From UBA11740 sp035635855 (GTDB lineage Bacteria; Acidobacteriota; Blastocatellia; Pyrinomonadales; Pyrinomonadaceae): a DNA stretch of 64,000 nt. Positions 43,307-52,416 of this stretch are shown here, one piece after another. The stretch is from positions 12,781-76,780 of the forward strand of contig DASQAF010000010.1 in assembly GCA_035635855.1 (NCBI GenBank), read 5' to 3'. The notes beneath the pieces are model-generated. The model was not told the DNA's origin and made no database searches. It worked only from the letters and a program-made list of their open reading frames with translations. A program made the translations under genes and the position numbers. Positions within the stretch are counted from its first letter, which is position 1. The number at the start of each line of letters is the position of its first letter.

Positions 43307-44506
43307 TTACTTAATCTCGCTGACTAGAATAACGTCGCTGGTTGGGTTGCCACGTGCTACTGCTAACTGCTTCGCGTCACGCGACCAGGCGTACGCTAGC
43401 ACCGGGTCGTATGATTTGAAGTCGAGTAATTGTTGTGACTCTCCTCCATAAGGCGACTGTACCCAGATATTTGTTACACCGGTTTCGGCAGATAGATACG
43501 ATAGCATCTGCCTGCCCGGCACCCACTGATACATCCCTCCGCGTGGCTTGAACGTTTTAATCGGCTGCCCGCCAGCAGACGGCGCAATAACGAGTTTGCT
43601 TGAGTCGTCATAGGCGAGCAAACTACCGTCGGGCGAGACCGCAGGGTTAAATGATAAATCGGTTGTCACTTGAACCGGCTCGCCGCCCTCGACCGGTAGT
43701 TTCCAGATAGTTGCTTTCCCGGTCTCCCACCCCTCAAAAAACACCCACTTGCCATCGGCGGAAAATACAGGGGTGCGCTCGACGTGCTTGTTCGTGAGTC
43801 GCTTCTGGTTTCCGCCATCAGTGTCCATGCGCCAGATATTCTCTGCGCCAGCCCGGTTCGACATGAACACGATGTAACGCCCGTCGGGAGAGACATCGGG
43901 CGACGTATCCGCGTGTGGGTCGGTCGTCAGTTGCTTCCGGTCGCTCCCGTCCTCGTTCATTGACCAGATGTCGGCGTTCCCGCTCTCCTCAACCATGTAG
44001 ACGATTCTGTCGTCCGGCGTCCAGGCGAGCCGGATGTACGCGGCGCCTCCAGCCAGGTTACTGGATTCGATCAGCCTGGTACTGCCGCTATCAATGGAAA
44101 GAGTGCTGCTGGTACCGGAAGTTGATTCCGTGCCGTTAACGGGCATGACTGAGATTGAGAACGGGAATTCCGTTTTTGTCGTCACCAAGGCACTTCCGTC
44201 CGCCGCGAGGCTGAGCCCGAAATAACTGACGGTGTCGTTTGTAAGCCGATGCGCCACGCCGCTCGGATATGCGATGTACCAGATTTGCGCAATGCTCGAA
44301 GTCTCTTCCGTCGCTACTGTCAACAAGCCACTCATGTCCGGGAGCCAGGCGATTCCTCCCATGTTGGACCATCTCTGTGCAGTGATCGGCCTTTCCGCGC
44401 CTGTTTCGACGTTCACCGCGAAGATGTGCGGAGAGCTTTCAGTTCCATTCTGCCCGACGCAGGCAACTAATTTTGCGTCCGGCGACCACGACGGACTGAT
44501 GGCGGT
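43307..44506 (-). pseudogene. 3' part of the kinase gene: TolB-like propeller cut off by a TAG
   Basis: This stretch continues the kinase gene in the same frame directly after its TAG stop. Translated through, it reads NYY-stop-TAISPSWSPDAKLVACVG and goes on with TolB/WD40-type blades (WTPDDRIVYMVEESGNADIWSMNEDG, DTSPDVSPDGRYIVFMSNRAG, NPAVSPDGSLLAYDDSSK, in parts) to a normal end. It has no ribosome-binding site of its own; the first possible start inside is a GTG at 44416, in the middle of a blade. One base change at the stop (for instance TAG to CAG) would give a single protein of 958 residues, the usual size of such kinases. It is therefore most likely a recently broken part of one gene, unless the stop is read through. 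Confidence 0.8.
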
Positions 44507-46183
44507 CTAGTAATAGTTCGGCGCCTGTCGCGTCACCACCTCCCGCTCGCCGGTTCCGTCGACGTTTGCGATGACCAGCGAGGTCTTTCCTTCGGGCAGA
44601 TTGTTATACAGATAAGCGAGGCGTTGGCCGTCGGGCGAAAAGCTCACGTCGTGCGCCCTCTTCAAAGGCAATTGTTTTGCGTTTCCTCCCAACACTGGCA
44701 CAAAATAAGTCGAAGGGGGTTGGTCTTTAAGCGCCACGCCGTAGGCAATATACTTACCGTCTGGTGAGAAGGTCGCGCTGATGAGGAATGCGCCTTCTGT
44801 CGGCGAAACTACTTGCACCTCGCTGGTGGTGCCGACTACCCGCAGCCTGATGCTATTGCCTCCCACCTCATCTTTGACGTAGGCCACATACTTTCCGTCT
44901 GGAGAAATCGCCGGCTCATGGACATGGCCGAAGCTCGTGAGCTTCGTCACCTTCATATTCTGAAAAGGAATGTTCGAGCTTCTCAATTTGAAGGACTTGT
45001 AAAGGCCAAAAAGAATGCCCGTGATAGCAACGACAATGACAGCCACACCTAGAGTTGCGGCAGCCCTATGCTGCTTCATTCCACTAAACAGGTGAGCAAC
45101 GCTTGGGCCGGTAGAACCTTCCTTCAATTTCTTCAGGTCAACGAGCAGTTCCCCCGCCGTTTGGTATCGCGCTTCTTTATCTTTGCTCAGAGCCTTGGTG
45201 ATAACTCGTTGTAATTCATCGACAGTCCGCGGCGCGTAGTGCTTTAGCGGCAGAGGCTCCACTCTAGTTATCGCTGAGATCAGATCGCTTGTGGTTTTGC
45301 CTTCGAATGCCGCGTGGCCTGCGATCATTTCATAAAGCACAACGCCGAGGCTGAAGATGTCGCTGCGCTGATCGACTTGCTCGCCCTGCGCCTGTTCAGG
45401 CGACATGTACTTTACCGTGCCCATCAGCAAACCGGAGGAGATATCGACGTTATCAGCGACATCGACTTGAGTTGGCGGCTCGCGCTGTTCTGTGAGCTTA
45501 GCGAGACCGAAGTCCAAAACCTTCACATAGCCATCGCGACGCAGCATGATGTTTTCCGGCTTGATGTCTCGATGGACAATTCCGTTATGATGCGCTGCGG
45601 CCAGCGCGCTGGAGACCTGAATTGCGATGTCCAACGATTCGTTAAGGCTCAATGGCCCACGTTTCATACGCTGGCGAAGCGTTTCACCATCGACGAACTC
45701 CGTGGCGATGAAATTCCGATTCTCGACCTGACCTATCTCGTGAATGGTTATAATATTTGGATGATTGAGGGCTGAAGCAGCCCGAGCCTCCTGTTGGAAG
45801 CGGCGCAACCTTTCTTCATTCGTGGTGAAGTAAGAAGGCAGAAGTTTGAGAGCTATCTTGCGATCTAGCTTTTCGTCGTGAGCCAGATAAACTTCGCCCA
45901 TGCCGCCAGAGCCGAGTAACGAGAGAACGTCGTAACGATCGATACGATCTCCGGCGGCCAATGCAGGTTCATCGGTTGCCAAAAGCCGAGCCGCCATCTC
46001 GAACGCGGGCTCGTCAATGAAGCTTAGTCCGCCGCGATCTGAAGTGATCAGCGACTCTACCTCCGTGCGCAGCGTTTCATCTCCGCTGCACACTTCGTCT
46101 AGATAAGCCGCGCGCTGGTCAGGTTCGAGCGCGAGCGCAGCCTGGAAGATCTGATCAATCTGCTGATAACGCTCTGGAGTCAT
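44507..46183 (-). CDS. Ser/Thr protein kinase, truncated in its propeller domain
   Basis: A PknB-type kinase. An N-terminal helical part (PERYQQIDQIFQAALALEPDQRAAYL, in parts) is usual for acidobacterial kinases. The kinase domain has all motifs: LGSGGMGEVYLAHD, lysine in KIALKLL, HRDIKPENIM, LDFGLAKL and YMSPEQAQG. One membrane helix follows (LGVAVIVVAITGILFGLYK), then the first propeller blades outside the cell (EPAISPDGKYVAYV, SATFSPDGKYIAYG, DVSFSPDGQRLAYL). An in-frame TAG at 44507-44509 stops it after APNYY. The kinase part itself should still be made and active. It follows the ECF sigma gene and has a promoter-like sequence overlapping the sigma stop codon. Start ATG at 46183; TTG at 46195 is possible. 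Confidence 0.88.
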   Translation of the reverse strand: MTPERYQQIDQIFQAALALEPDQRAAYLDEVCSGDETLRTEVESLITSDRGGLSFIDEPAFEMAARLLATDEPALAAGDRIDRYDVLSLLGSGGMGEVYLAHDEKLDRKIALKLLPSYFTTNEERLRRFQQEARAASALNHPNIITIHEIGQVENRNFIATEFVDGETLRQRMKRGPLSLNESLDIAIQVSSALAAAHHNGIVHRDIKPENIMLRRDGYVKVLDFGLAKLTEQREPPTQVDVADNVDISSGLLMGTVKYMSPEQAQGEQVDQRSDIFSLGVVLYEMIAGHAAFEGKTTSDLISAITRVEPLPLKHYAPRTVDELQRVITKALSKDKEARYQTAGELLVDLKKLKEGSTGPSVAHLFSGMKQHRAAATLGVAVIVVAITGILFGLYKSFKLRSSNIPFQNMKVTKLTSFGHVHEPAISPDGKYVAYVKDEVGGNSIRLRVVGTTSEVQVVSPTEGAFLISATFSPDGKYIAYGVALKDQPPSTYFVPVLGGNAKQLPLKRAHDVSFSPDGQRLAYLYNNLPEGKTSLVIANVDGTGEREVVTRQAPNYY

Positions 46184-46219
46184 TACTACACTCAAATTCT
46201 ACAGACCTATTCGTCTATC

Positions 46220-46252
46220 TATAGCGAGAAATCTGGGCAAGTTCAGTCACGA
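46220..46252 (-). promoter_or_regulatory. Possible ECF-type promoter of the kinase gene
   Basis: TCGTGACTGAA, 14 bases, TCGCTATA, 37 bases before the kinase start. The same two boxes with 15 bases between them stand upstream of the divergent exported protein (46922-46955). The first box overlaps the sigma factor's stop codon. Confidence 0.5.
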
Positions 46253-46822
46253 TTCGTCCGTTTTGCTCATCGCGTGATGGAGCCAGGCCTTGGCCGCCCG
46301 CCACTCGCGCTGAACCGTTGACGGCGAGATCTTCATTACTTCAGCCGTCTCTTCCAGGCTCAGCCCGCCGAAGAAACGTAATTCGATGATTTGACTTTTA
46401 CGGCCATCGAGCGCCGAAAGATCATTGAGAGCGTCGTCGAGTGCTATCAACTGCGCGGCTCGTTGTTCGGTCAAAGCTGCGGCCTCGTCAAGCGGGAGCT
46501 TGGGCGCGCCACCGCCGCGCTTGGCATAGTTACGGGTACGCGCGTGATCCACCAGAATGTGGCGCATCACCTGGGCCGCCACGGCAAAGAAGTGCGCGCG
46601 ACTCTGCCACTGCACACTCTTCTGGTCGACAAGCTTCAGGTAAGCCTCATTGATCAGCGCGGAGGTTTGCAGTGTGTGGGCCGGATCCTCACGGGCCATA
46701 TGGCGCCTGGCTAGCCGCCGCAACTCGGGATAGACGAGCGCTACTAACTGATCCAGAGCAGCCTTGTCACCCTGGCTCCAGTTGGACAGCAGTTGAGTTA
46801 TTTCCTGGGGGAGGGCGGGCAT
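46247..46822 (-). CDS. ECF-type RNA polymerase sigma factor (TIGR02999 type)
   Basis: A 191-residue sigma-70 family factor. Region 2 is seen in ELRRLARRHMAREDPAHTLQTSALINEAYLKL with WQSRAHFFAVAAQVMRHILVDHAR (in parts), which is the TIGR02999 signature. Region 4 is DGRKSQIIELRFFGGLSLEETAEVMKISPSTVQREWRAAKAWL (in parts: QIIELRFFGGLSLEE and SPSTVQREWRAAKAW). In Acidobacteriota and Planctomycetes this group is often next to Ser/Thr kinase genes and is thought to be controlled by the kinase rather than by a classical anti-sigma factor. No anti-sigma gene is adjacent here. It probably directs a small set of envelope genes (inference). Confidence 0.92.
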   Translation of the reverse strand: MPALPQEITQLLSNWSQGDKAALDQLVALVYPELRRLARRHMAREDPAHTLQTSALINEAYLKLVDQKSVQWQSRAHFFAVAAQVMRHILVDHARTRNYAKRGGGAPKLPLDEAAALTEQRAAQLIALDDALNDLSALDGRKSQIIELRFFGGLSLEETAEVMKISPSTVQREWRAAKAWLHHAMSKTDES

Positions 46823-46921
46823 ATATGCAACCCAAGCCTCTATTACGACCGGTCGTCCATCGGGATTATGAGCAATATTCCACGTGCTGACAAACTCTCA
46901 GGCTCAAATTCTTTGGAAAAG

Positions 46922-46955
46922 TCGTGACTGAATTCACCGTCATTTTATCGCTATA
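46922..46955 (+). promoter_or_regulatory. Possible ECF-type promoter of the exported protein gene
   Basis: TCGTGACTGAA, 15 bases, TCGCTATA. The boxes are identical to those upstream of the kinase gene. The start codon lies 112 bases downstream. Confidence 0.5.
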
Positions 46956-47067
46956 TAGAGTGAGGCCGGAACAAGATTAGTTGGAGGCGAGACGAAAGCG
47001 ATCACCGACGAGTCTCGAGCTGCGTTCCGGCCAAGATTTGTAGCCAAGTCAAGAAGGAGAATCGAAG

Positions 47068-47799
47068 ATGATGAAAATGAAAAGAACCCTAAGGCTGGCG
47101 CACACAGTCTCGTTGTTGCTTGCGCTGGTGTCGACAGGTTTGGTTTTTACGGTCGGAGCGAAGGGGAAACCGCCATCGGATACGCCAGTCACGACTACAA
47201 TTGACGGGCTTGGCGTTGACACGATACCCACCCTGCGCATTCAAAGCGATCAACTTGGCGCTTACAGAAATTCAAGTTCGTTACAGTCCATACTGCAAGC
47301 CTCTCTGGGAGGCTGGGTCTTGGACATGCTTAATTACAATTCCTCGCCCCAACGCAAGGTCCTGATTGATCTGCGCGATGCGGTGCCGGGCAGCGGTCCG
47401 AATGGCGGCGCGCCGACCGCGCCATTCGCCTATCAGATGGTGCGAGCCAGATTCATCGAGCAGTGCAGCGTCTATGGAACTGACATGCGATCGATCCCCG
47501 GCGGCGCGACCGTGTATTGTCCTCTCGTCGTCGGTTTTGACGACGCGAGCGGTGTGCGCTACCGACTGACCATGCGGGCCGACAACTTCCCAGAAGTGAA
47601 CCTGACCCAGGTCACCTGTGTCGGCACTGACGCGAATGCCAAGTGCAATCAATGGAAGATTGAACCCAGCGCAACCCAACTTAACGGTGAAATAAAGAAC
47701 GTCGCCAAGCTGCTTAAGGTAGCAACTAGACCTAATCAGAGCGACCAGGACATGGGGGACTTCTACCTGTCGTTCGCCATACACCTGACGAATCCCTGA
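47068..47799 (+). CDS. Exported protein of unknown function
   Basis: A 243-residue protein with a signal peptide (about 1-31, ending VGAKG). The mature part is beta-rich with three cysteines (EQCSVYG, VYCPLVV, TCVGTDANAKCNQW). I do not recognise the family. AAGGAG lies 11 bases before the ATG pair. It is divergent from the sigma factor gene and carries the same promoter-like sequence as the kinase, so it is a candidate target of the sigma factor. Confidence 0.72.
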   Translation: MMKMKRTLRLAHTVSLLLALVSTGLVFTVGAKGKPPSDTPVTTTIDGLGVDTIPTLRIQSDQLGAYRNSSSLQSILQASLGGWVLDMLNYNSSPQRKVLIDLRDAVPGSGPNGGAPTAPFAYQMVRARFIEQCSVYGTDMRSIPGGATVYCPLVVGFDDASGVRYRLTMRADNFPEVNLTQVTCVGTDANAKCNQWKIEPSATQLNGEIKNVAKLLKVATRPNQSDQDMGDFYLSFAIHLTNP

Positions 47800-47963
47800 G
47801 CCTGTGCAACTCGCAAGTGCGCGGGCGATATCGGGAGATGATTTCCCTCTCATTGGCCCGCTTACACTATGAAGATAAGTTCCTTGGCTTGAGATCGGAT
47901 CGGTTACGGATTATCTGCTGAAACTCACTACTCAAAATACATCCCGATTGGAGGTAGAAGGCG

Positions 47964-48857
47964 ATGCGAAAGATCAACAACGCTACCAATGCTGCTAACG
48001 GACACGGCTGCTGTTGTGTGCCGCTGATGATCATTCTGTTGCTAGCTGGTGCTTCACTTGCTCAGGCGCAGCCTTCTCGCTTCGCCGCAGCCTACTACAA
48101 TCGCGGTAATGAGCGGTTCAAGAAAGGTGATATGGATGGGGCCATAGTCGACTATGATGCAGCCCTCATCTCCTATCCGCGCTGGGCCAGCGCCTACATC
48201 ATGCGCGGCAGCGCCCGATATCACAAAGGAGACCTGGACGGCAGCATACTTGACTTTACCCAGGCCATCGAAATTAATCCTCACATGGACCAAGCCTATT
48301 ACCATCGAGGGAAAGCCCGGACCGATAAGGGAGACTTGGATGGGAGCATTAATGACTACAGCAAGGCCATCGAAATCAACCCGCGCCTGAGTGCCGCATA
48401 TAACAATCGCGGCAATGTCCGAAGAGTAAGGGGGGATCTGGACGGAGCTCTGGCCGATTTCGATAAGGCCATTTGGCTCGATTCGCATAATGCCGCCTTC
48501 TACAATAATCGCGGTTTGGTACGCCGCGCTAAGGGAGACCTGCAAGGAGCTATCGCAGACTACGATAGGGCTATCAGAATCAACCCTCGACTCGCAGACG
48601 CCTACAGCAATCAAGGCAATACCTTTCAAGATTTGGGAGATCTAAAGGGCAGCATCGTCGACTACGATGCGGCCATAACGCTCGCGCCATCTTTCGCCAG
48701 GGCCTACGGAAACCGAGGATTGGCTCGGCTGTCTCAAGGCGACCGGGCGGGAGCGGAGAAAGACTTCGACCAGTGTCTCAAGCTGGACCCCTCGTTGATA
48801 CCCGCCCTGCAAGAGCAAATCGAGAAAGTGAAGCGGAGGTTTCCGTCGAAGCAATAG
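47964..48857 (+). CDS. Exported TPR-repeat protein
   Basis: A 297-residue protein with a hydrophobic N-terminus (CCVPLMIILLLAGASLAQAQ), probably a signal peptide, and seven tetratricopeptide repeats with the pattern YxNRGxxRxxKGDLDGAIxDYDxAIxINP. The repeats are regular (AYYNRGNERFKKGDMDGA, AYIMRGSARYHKGDLDGS, AYYHRGKARTDKGDLDGS, AYNNRGNVRRVRGDLDGA and so on). TPRs bind other proteins. The strong similarity between repeats suggests recent expansion. GGAGGTAGAAGGCG precedes the start. Confidence 0.9.
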   Translation: MRKINNATNAANGHGCCCVPLMIILLLAGASLAQAQPSRFAAAYYNRGNERFKKGDMDGAIVDYDAALISYPRWASAYIMRGSARYHKGDLDGSILDFTQAIEINPHMDQAYYHRGKARTDKGDLDGSINDYSKAIEINPRLSAAYNNRGNVRRVRGDLDGALADFDKAIWLDSHNAAFYNNRGLVRRAKGDLQGAIADYDRAIRINPRLADAYSNQGNTFQDLGDLKGSIVDYDAAITLAPSFARAYGNRGLARLSQGDRAGAEKDFDQCLKLDPSLIPALQEQIEKVKRRFPSKQ

Positions 48858-49179
48858 CATTTAGTTGCCAGGTTTCGGGTCGAGTTTGCGATGATCCTAG
48901 GATGCCTCCAACGACAATCAGTCCAGAGGTCACGGTGAAGTGAGAACACGCGTTTCATGTGACAGAATAGTCGCTCTGTGATTGAGTTTGTTACTTAAGA
49001 ACACCTACATTCACTCGCAGTATCAGCCTGAAAACTTCATCGAGACAAGGCAAGGTTCGGAGGGTCGATTTTGTGAAAAATCGTGGACGATTTTGACTTC
49101 AATGTGTTGCACGAAAATGTGCGCAGCAGAACGGGCGACCCAAAGATCGAAAGGGTCGCCCGTAAGTTATTGAAAAAGA
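48858..49179. other. Gene-free stretch at the chromosome/element border
   Basis: Holds a strong hairpin at 49131-49163 (ACGGGCGACCC with GGGTCGCCCGT) on the 3' side of tRNA-Val, which may end the tRNA transcript. No gene is visible. If the element used the 3' end of the tRNA, this part is chromosomal. Confidence 0.5.
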
Positions 49180-49254
<75 letters not shown>

Positions 49255-49276
49255 AGATGTTTTAACTAAGTTTAAG

Positions 49277-50638
49277 CTATACAACAACTTGCTTTCTTTT
49301 CAAGCGTTTAGGAAAGTCGGCGACTTGGCTCGGATGGCTCGCATTTCCCGCTCGTCCCGCAAAAGTCCGCAAGAAGTCCGCAACGGTATTTGTGGACTGT
49401 TCACCAAGTATACAGCCCTTCTCGGTCGGGTGAAGATAGATTTTGAAGGACTCTAATGACTTGTGGCCGCTCCAGGACATGACTAGTGCTACGTCGTTTC
49501 CTGTTGCTTCCATCATTCTGGTGACGAAGGTGTGCCGGAGGCTGTGGCAGGTGAAACCGTCTTCGCGGCCGTAGTCGAGTTTCACGGCTTTGGCGGCTTT
49601 GAGGCAAGCGCGGCCAATGGCGTTATCGAATGTTTCTGTGGTAGCGCGGGGAAATAGGTATTGGTCGTCGGTGAGGCCTTCTGAGATTCTTTTTTGTACT
49701 AAGTCTCTTATGGGGGTCCAGAATGGAAGGTCTCTCTCGTTTTCCGTTTTTGTGGCTTCAAGCCTGACAATATTTTTCGACCACATAAACTGCCAGAGTT
49801 TGATTCGTAGTATTTCGTTAAGTCTGCCGCCAGTCATTCTCAGGAGTTGGATGGCATCTCCAGCTTCTCGCCATAGTGCTTTTCGTTCTTCACGTCTTGA
49901 TGGCGCTAGGGGGGGATCCAGTAGGGTTTGAACCAGCGTGGCGTATTCCCAATCTTCAACAACTCGATGTTCAAACTCCGGGCTGCGATGGACTTTCAAT
50001 GTGGGGCGTAGCCATGTGGCGAGATCTGCTTTTTTTCGCTGTGCGGCTTTCAGCATTCCTTGAATGCGTCCTATGAAAACGCCGGCACTATTTTTGTTCA
50101 GGCCTGGCTTGAAGCAAAGAATGTGATAGAACTCCCGAAGATCGTCTTCGGTGCATTCGCGGATCAGTCGTTTGGGGCCAAAGTGGTCTACGAATTCTTG
50201 AAGGACTTTGCAGTTTGAATTTACGTTGTGGCTGTATTGCTTCGCTTTGCTTTGCGCGCGGATATCCAAGGTGCGTCTATATATATTAAGCGCCTCTTGG
50301 GCGGTTGTTGGATCGCAACGAACTTCGCCTCGGTCTCGGGCGTCCATATCATCCATTACTTGGCGCAGGTGCTTTTCAGCATCGCTCTTTCGCGTAAACC
50401 CTTTTTTTCGTAATTGGACGCCTTTGTACTGACGCTCATAGCGATGGAGCGTTTGTCCGCCAGGACCGGTGTATTGGTGGAAATTCTTTGCCATTTGTCT
50501 GCGCGAGCTGTTAACAGGCGGTGCTTGAAGGATTGTAGTTCTTCGTTTGCGACTACCTGCTCGCAGCTCTTTTTCCTTGGGTGTTGGAAGCGCAGAATTA
50601 TAGTGAGACTGCGTGTGGCTGTCCATAAGTTTTCTCAC
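49277..50638 (-). CDS. Tyrosine-recombinase integrase
   Basis: A 453-residue site-specific recombinase that inserts and removes the element. Catalytic residues are visible: R272 (TGGRLNEIL), probably K297 (EATKTENERDLPF), H365 and R368 (HSLRHTF), H392 (WSGHKSLESF) and the nucleophile Y401 (KIYLHPTEKG). The N-terminus has an Arm-type AP2-like part (RYERQYKGVQLRKKGFTRKSDAEKHL, in parts) and a core-binding SAM-like domain. The reading frame starts at GTG 50638, overlapping the excisionase-like gene by 41 bases; ATG 50626 and ATG 50494 (MAKNFHQYTG) are alternatives. It lies next to tRNA-Val. Confidence 0.92.
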   Translation of the reverse strand: MRKLMDSHTQSHYNSALPTPKEKELRAGSRKRRTTILQAPPVNSSRRQMAKNFHQYTGPGGQTLHRYERQYKGVQLRKKGFTRKSDAEKHLRQVMDDMDARDRGEVRCDPTTAQEALNIYRRTLDIRAQSKAKQYSHNVNSNCKVLQEFVDHFGPKRLIRECTEDDLREFYHILCFKPGLNKNSAGVFIGRIQGMLKAAQRKKADLATWLRPTLKVHRSPEFEHRVVEDWEYATLVQTLLDPPLAPSRREERKALWREAGDAIQLLRMTGGRLNEILRIKLWQFMWSKNIVRLEATKTENERDLPFWTPIRDLVQKRISEGLTDDQYLFPRATTETFDNAIGRACLKAAKAVKLDYGREDGFTCHSLRHTFVTRMMEATGNDVALVMSWSGHKSLESFKIYLHPTEKGCILGEQSTNTVADFLRTFAGRAGNASHPSQVADFPKRLKRKQVVV

Positions 50639-50867
50639 TTGGAGTTTTGATGGTAAGTTCGCGGTTATCTTGGTGGCCCTCTTGGCGCTGGGCGAGGGCT
50701 AATACTTCGTCGAGTAGGAACCGTACTTGTTTGGTGCCGTTGCGAATTCGTGTGAGGGCTTTAGTCCCGGCGCCGCCGTTAAGAACTGTTTTATGTGAGC
50801 AGCCGAGTATTTCGCCGACTTGCTTGGCGGTGATTCTAGGTTTTGTTGTTCGTCGAATGAGACTCAT
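50598..50867 (-). CDS. Excisionase-like helix-turn-helix protein
   Basis: An 89-residue protein with a DNA-binding motif near the N-terminus: RITAKQVGEILGCSHKTVLN followed by ALTRIRNGTKQVRFLLDEVLAL (in parts), the AlpA/excisionase winged-helix layout. It overlaps the start of the integrase gene, so the two are translated together. It probably directs recombination toward excision or regulates the integrase (inference from family and position). Confidence 0.75.
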   Translation of the reverse strand: MSLIRRTTKPRITAKQVGEILGCSHKTVLNGGAGTKALTRIRNGTKQVRFLLDEVLALAQRQEGHQDNRELTIKTPSEKTYGQPHAVSL

Positions 50868-50914
50868 TGGATTGTCTCGACATTGTTTGGGCGTCTTATA
50901 GGATGGTGAGTGGT

Positions 50915-51646
50915 TTAATTAGGCCGGATTTCCGTCGCGAGGGACAAGCGACGCGCTTCTTGGGCCAGCCAGCGCCAATAACTTCCAATAGGTTCCACGG
51001 TAGTTTCTTTTACATCGTCCCAAATAGTGATCATACTTGCGTTCATTTCGGCTGCTAAGACAGCAGCGAGGAGAAGGTGGGGGAGCAAGTCGTCTTGTTC
51101 GTAAGGTTCCAGGTTGCCGGAAACTTCAAAGTTTCTAGCCTGTCCGCCGGACTGAATTTGTAGCGAACGCTCGTTATCACACGTTTGCGCTAAATCGTGC
51201 CAGGTGCGATCAAGTAGTGGTAGTTGTTGTTTATATGTTTCGATCGCGGTGTTGAGGTCGATATTGTTATCCGTTACCAGGCGGGCTATGAAAATATTTT
51301 TTGCCAATTCATCAGTCTGGTTTATCTGGACTTGTGCTAAGCGCAAGCGTTCGGCAGTGGTAGCCTGAGTGTAATCTTCGCCTTCATCTTCGTCTTCCAT
51401 TTGCGCCTTCAAGATTAAGGGATAACATTTTTCCATAATGTCGGTGTCAAACGATTCCGAGAAATTCTCGAACTCTAAATGACCTTGATCAGTTAAGGTG
51501 AAATTAACGAACAAGTCGTTCGTTTCGAACAGTTCTGCTTCGGTTGCGTCACCTATTTCATCAAGGATGACTATTGCGGCATCACGATCTCGAGCGCTAA
51601 CAAGCGAGAGATCGCCATTTGGCCAGCGACAAAGGAAATTGGACAT
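50915..51646 (-). CDS. Unknown element protein, acidic
   Basis: A 243-residue protein I do not recognise. It starts MSNFLCRWPNGDLSLVSARDRDAAIVILDEIGDA, given in parts, which resembles a short beta/alpha domain seen in some mobile-element proteins. An acidic stretch (EDEDEGEDYT) and a helical C-terminus with EPIGSYWRWLAQEARR follow. AGGAG lies seven bases before the ATG at 51646, which decides the start. It stands alone between the excisionase-like gene and a gene-poor stretch. Confidence 0.7.
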   Translation of the reverse strand: MSNFLCRWPNGDLSLVSARDRDAAIVILDEIGDATEAELFETNDLFVNFTLTDQGHLEFENFSESFDTDIMEKCYPLILKAQMEDEDEGEDYTQATTAERLRLAQVQINQTDELAKNIFIARLVTDNNIDLNTAIETYKQQLPLLDRTWHDLAQTCDNERSLQIQSGGQARNFEVSGNLEPYEQDDLLPHLLLAAVLAAEMNASMITIWDDVKETTVEPIGSYWRWLAQEARRLSLATEIRPN

Positions 51647-52143
51647 GGGTTTCTCCTGGTTCAAGCTACTAAAGGTATCTGCATTGACATGGGAAGGAAG
51701 CTTCGTTGCGCCTTAGGATTTAATATCAAGTAAGGTGGAAGTCAATTGCTCGTGAGCTGGCCTAGGAAGCTTCAATCTGCCCTTTTGGTTTATTGCACCT
51801 GGTGTGCCATTTAGAGTGAATGTTTCTATGGCGAAGTAAATTGGTGGTTTGCGAGGGGTTAGGCTGAAAAGAAGCAGTGGGTAGGTGGGTCTGAAACCTT
51901 GACCGTGTGTATGGAGCGGGAGAATGAGCGGGTTGGGTGTTAAAAACCCAAGTAGATTGAGAAGGGTGCGTTGCTCGGGTGTTCGCGTTTGCTGACAGCG
52001 TGCGTTCGGTATTGTCTGCTCTCGTGAAAGTTGGTGGTAGGTCAAGCGGTCTTGGATTGGGGTTTTCCCCAGTGGGTGTGTGCCGTATATGGCACAGCGT
52101 CTGATTGGCGAAAATATCCGAAAATGCTAGACTCGCCGGCGTC
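51647..52143. other. Gene-poor stretch in the element
   Basis: Two overlapping minus-strand frames (51713-52045 and 51762-52145) exist but are rich in His/Pro/Thr, lack ribosome-binding sites and exclude one another, so I do not call them. The stretch may hold control sequences for the divergent genes on both sides. Confidence 0.4.
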
Positions 52144-52416
52144 ATGCCGGCTTGTATTGTTTCTTATGTAGACATGGAAGGCTTGCGCCATTCCGTCGAG
52201 CTAGAGGCAGAGAGTCTTTATGAGGCGGCTGTCTTGGCGGTGCGGACATTCAGGCAGCATGATTGTGAGCCAGGTGAGCTGAGCAAGCTCGAGGTTGAGG
52301 TGCGCACGGCTATTACTCACACAGTCACGTTAAAGAAAATCCATTCTTGGTTGCAGGGCGGAGCGAAGAGCCCTAAAGAAGCGATTACTAAAGATCGGTT
52401 GCGAGCACTTCTCTAA
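52144..52416 (+). CDS. Small protein of a mobile-element-associated family
   Basis: A 90-residue protein starting MPACIVSYVDMEGLRHSVE and continuing LEAESLYEAAVLAVRTFRQHDCEPGE, then EVEVRTAITHTVTL, with the end KSPKEAITKDRLRALL. I have seen this layout repeatedly in acidobacterial genomes near mobile genes; no function is known to me. The start codon lies in the loop of a small GCCGGC/GCCGGC hairpin (52135-52151) and no ribosome-binding site is visible. It is the only plus-strand gene in this part of the element. Confidence 0.78.
   Translation: MPACIVSYVDMEGLRHSVELEAESLYEAAVLAVRTFRQHDCEPGELSKLEVEVRTAITHTVTLKKIHSWLQGGAKSPKEAITKDRLRALL

Noticed and set aside
51713..52145. Two overlapping minus-strand frames in the element
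   Set aside because: They overlap in different frames, have odd His/Pro/Thr composition and no ribosome-binding site.
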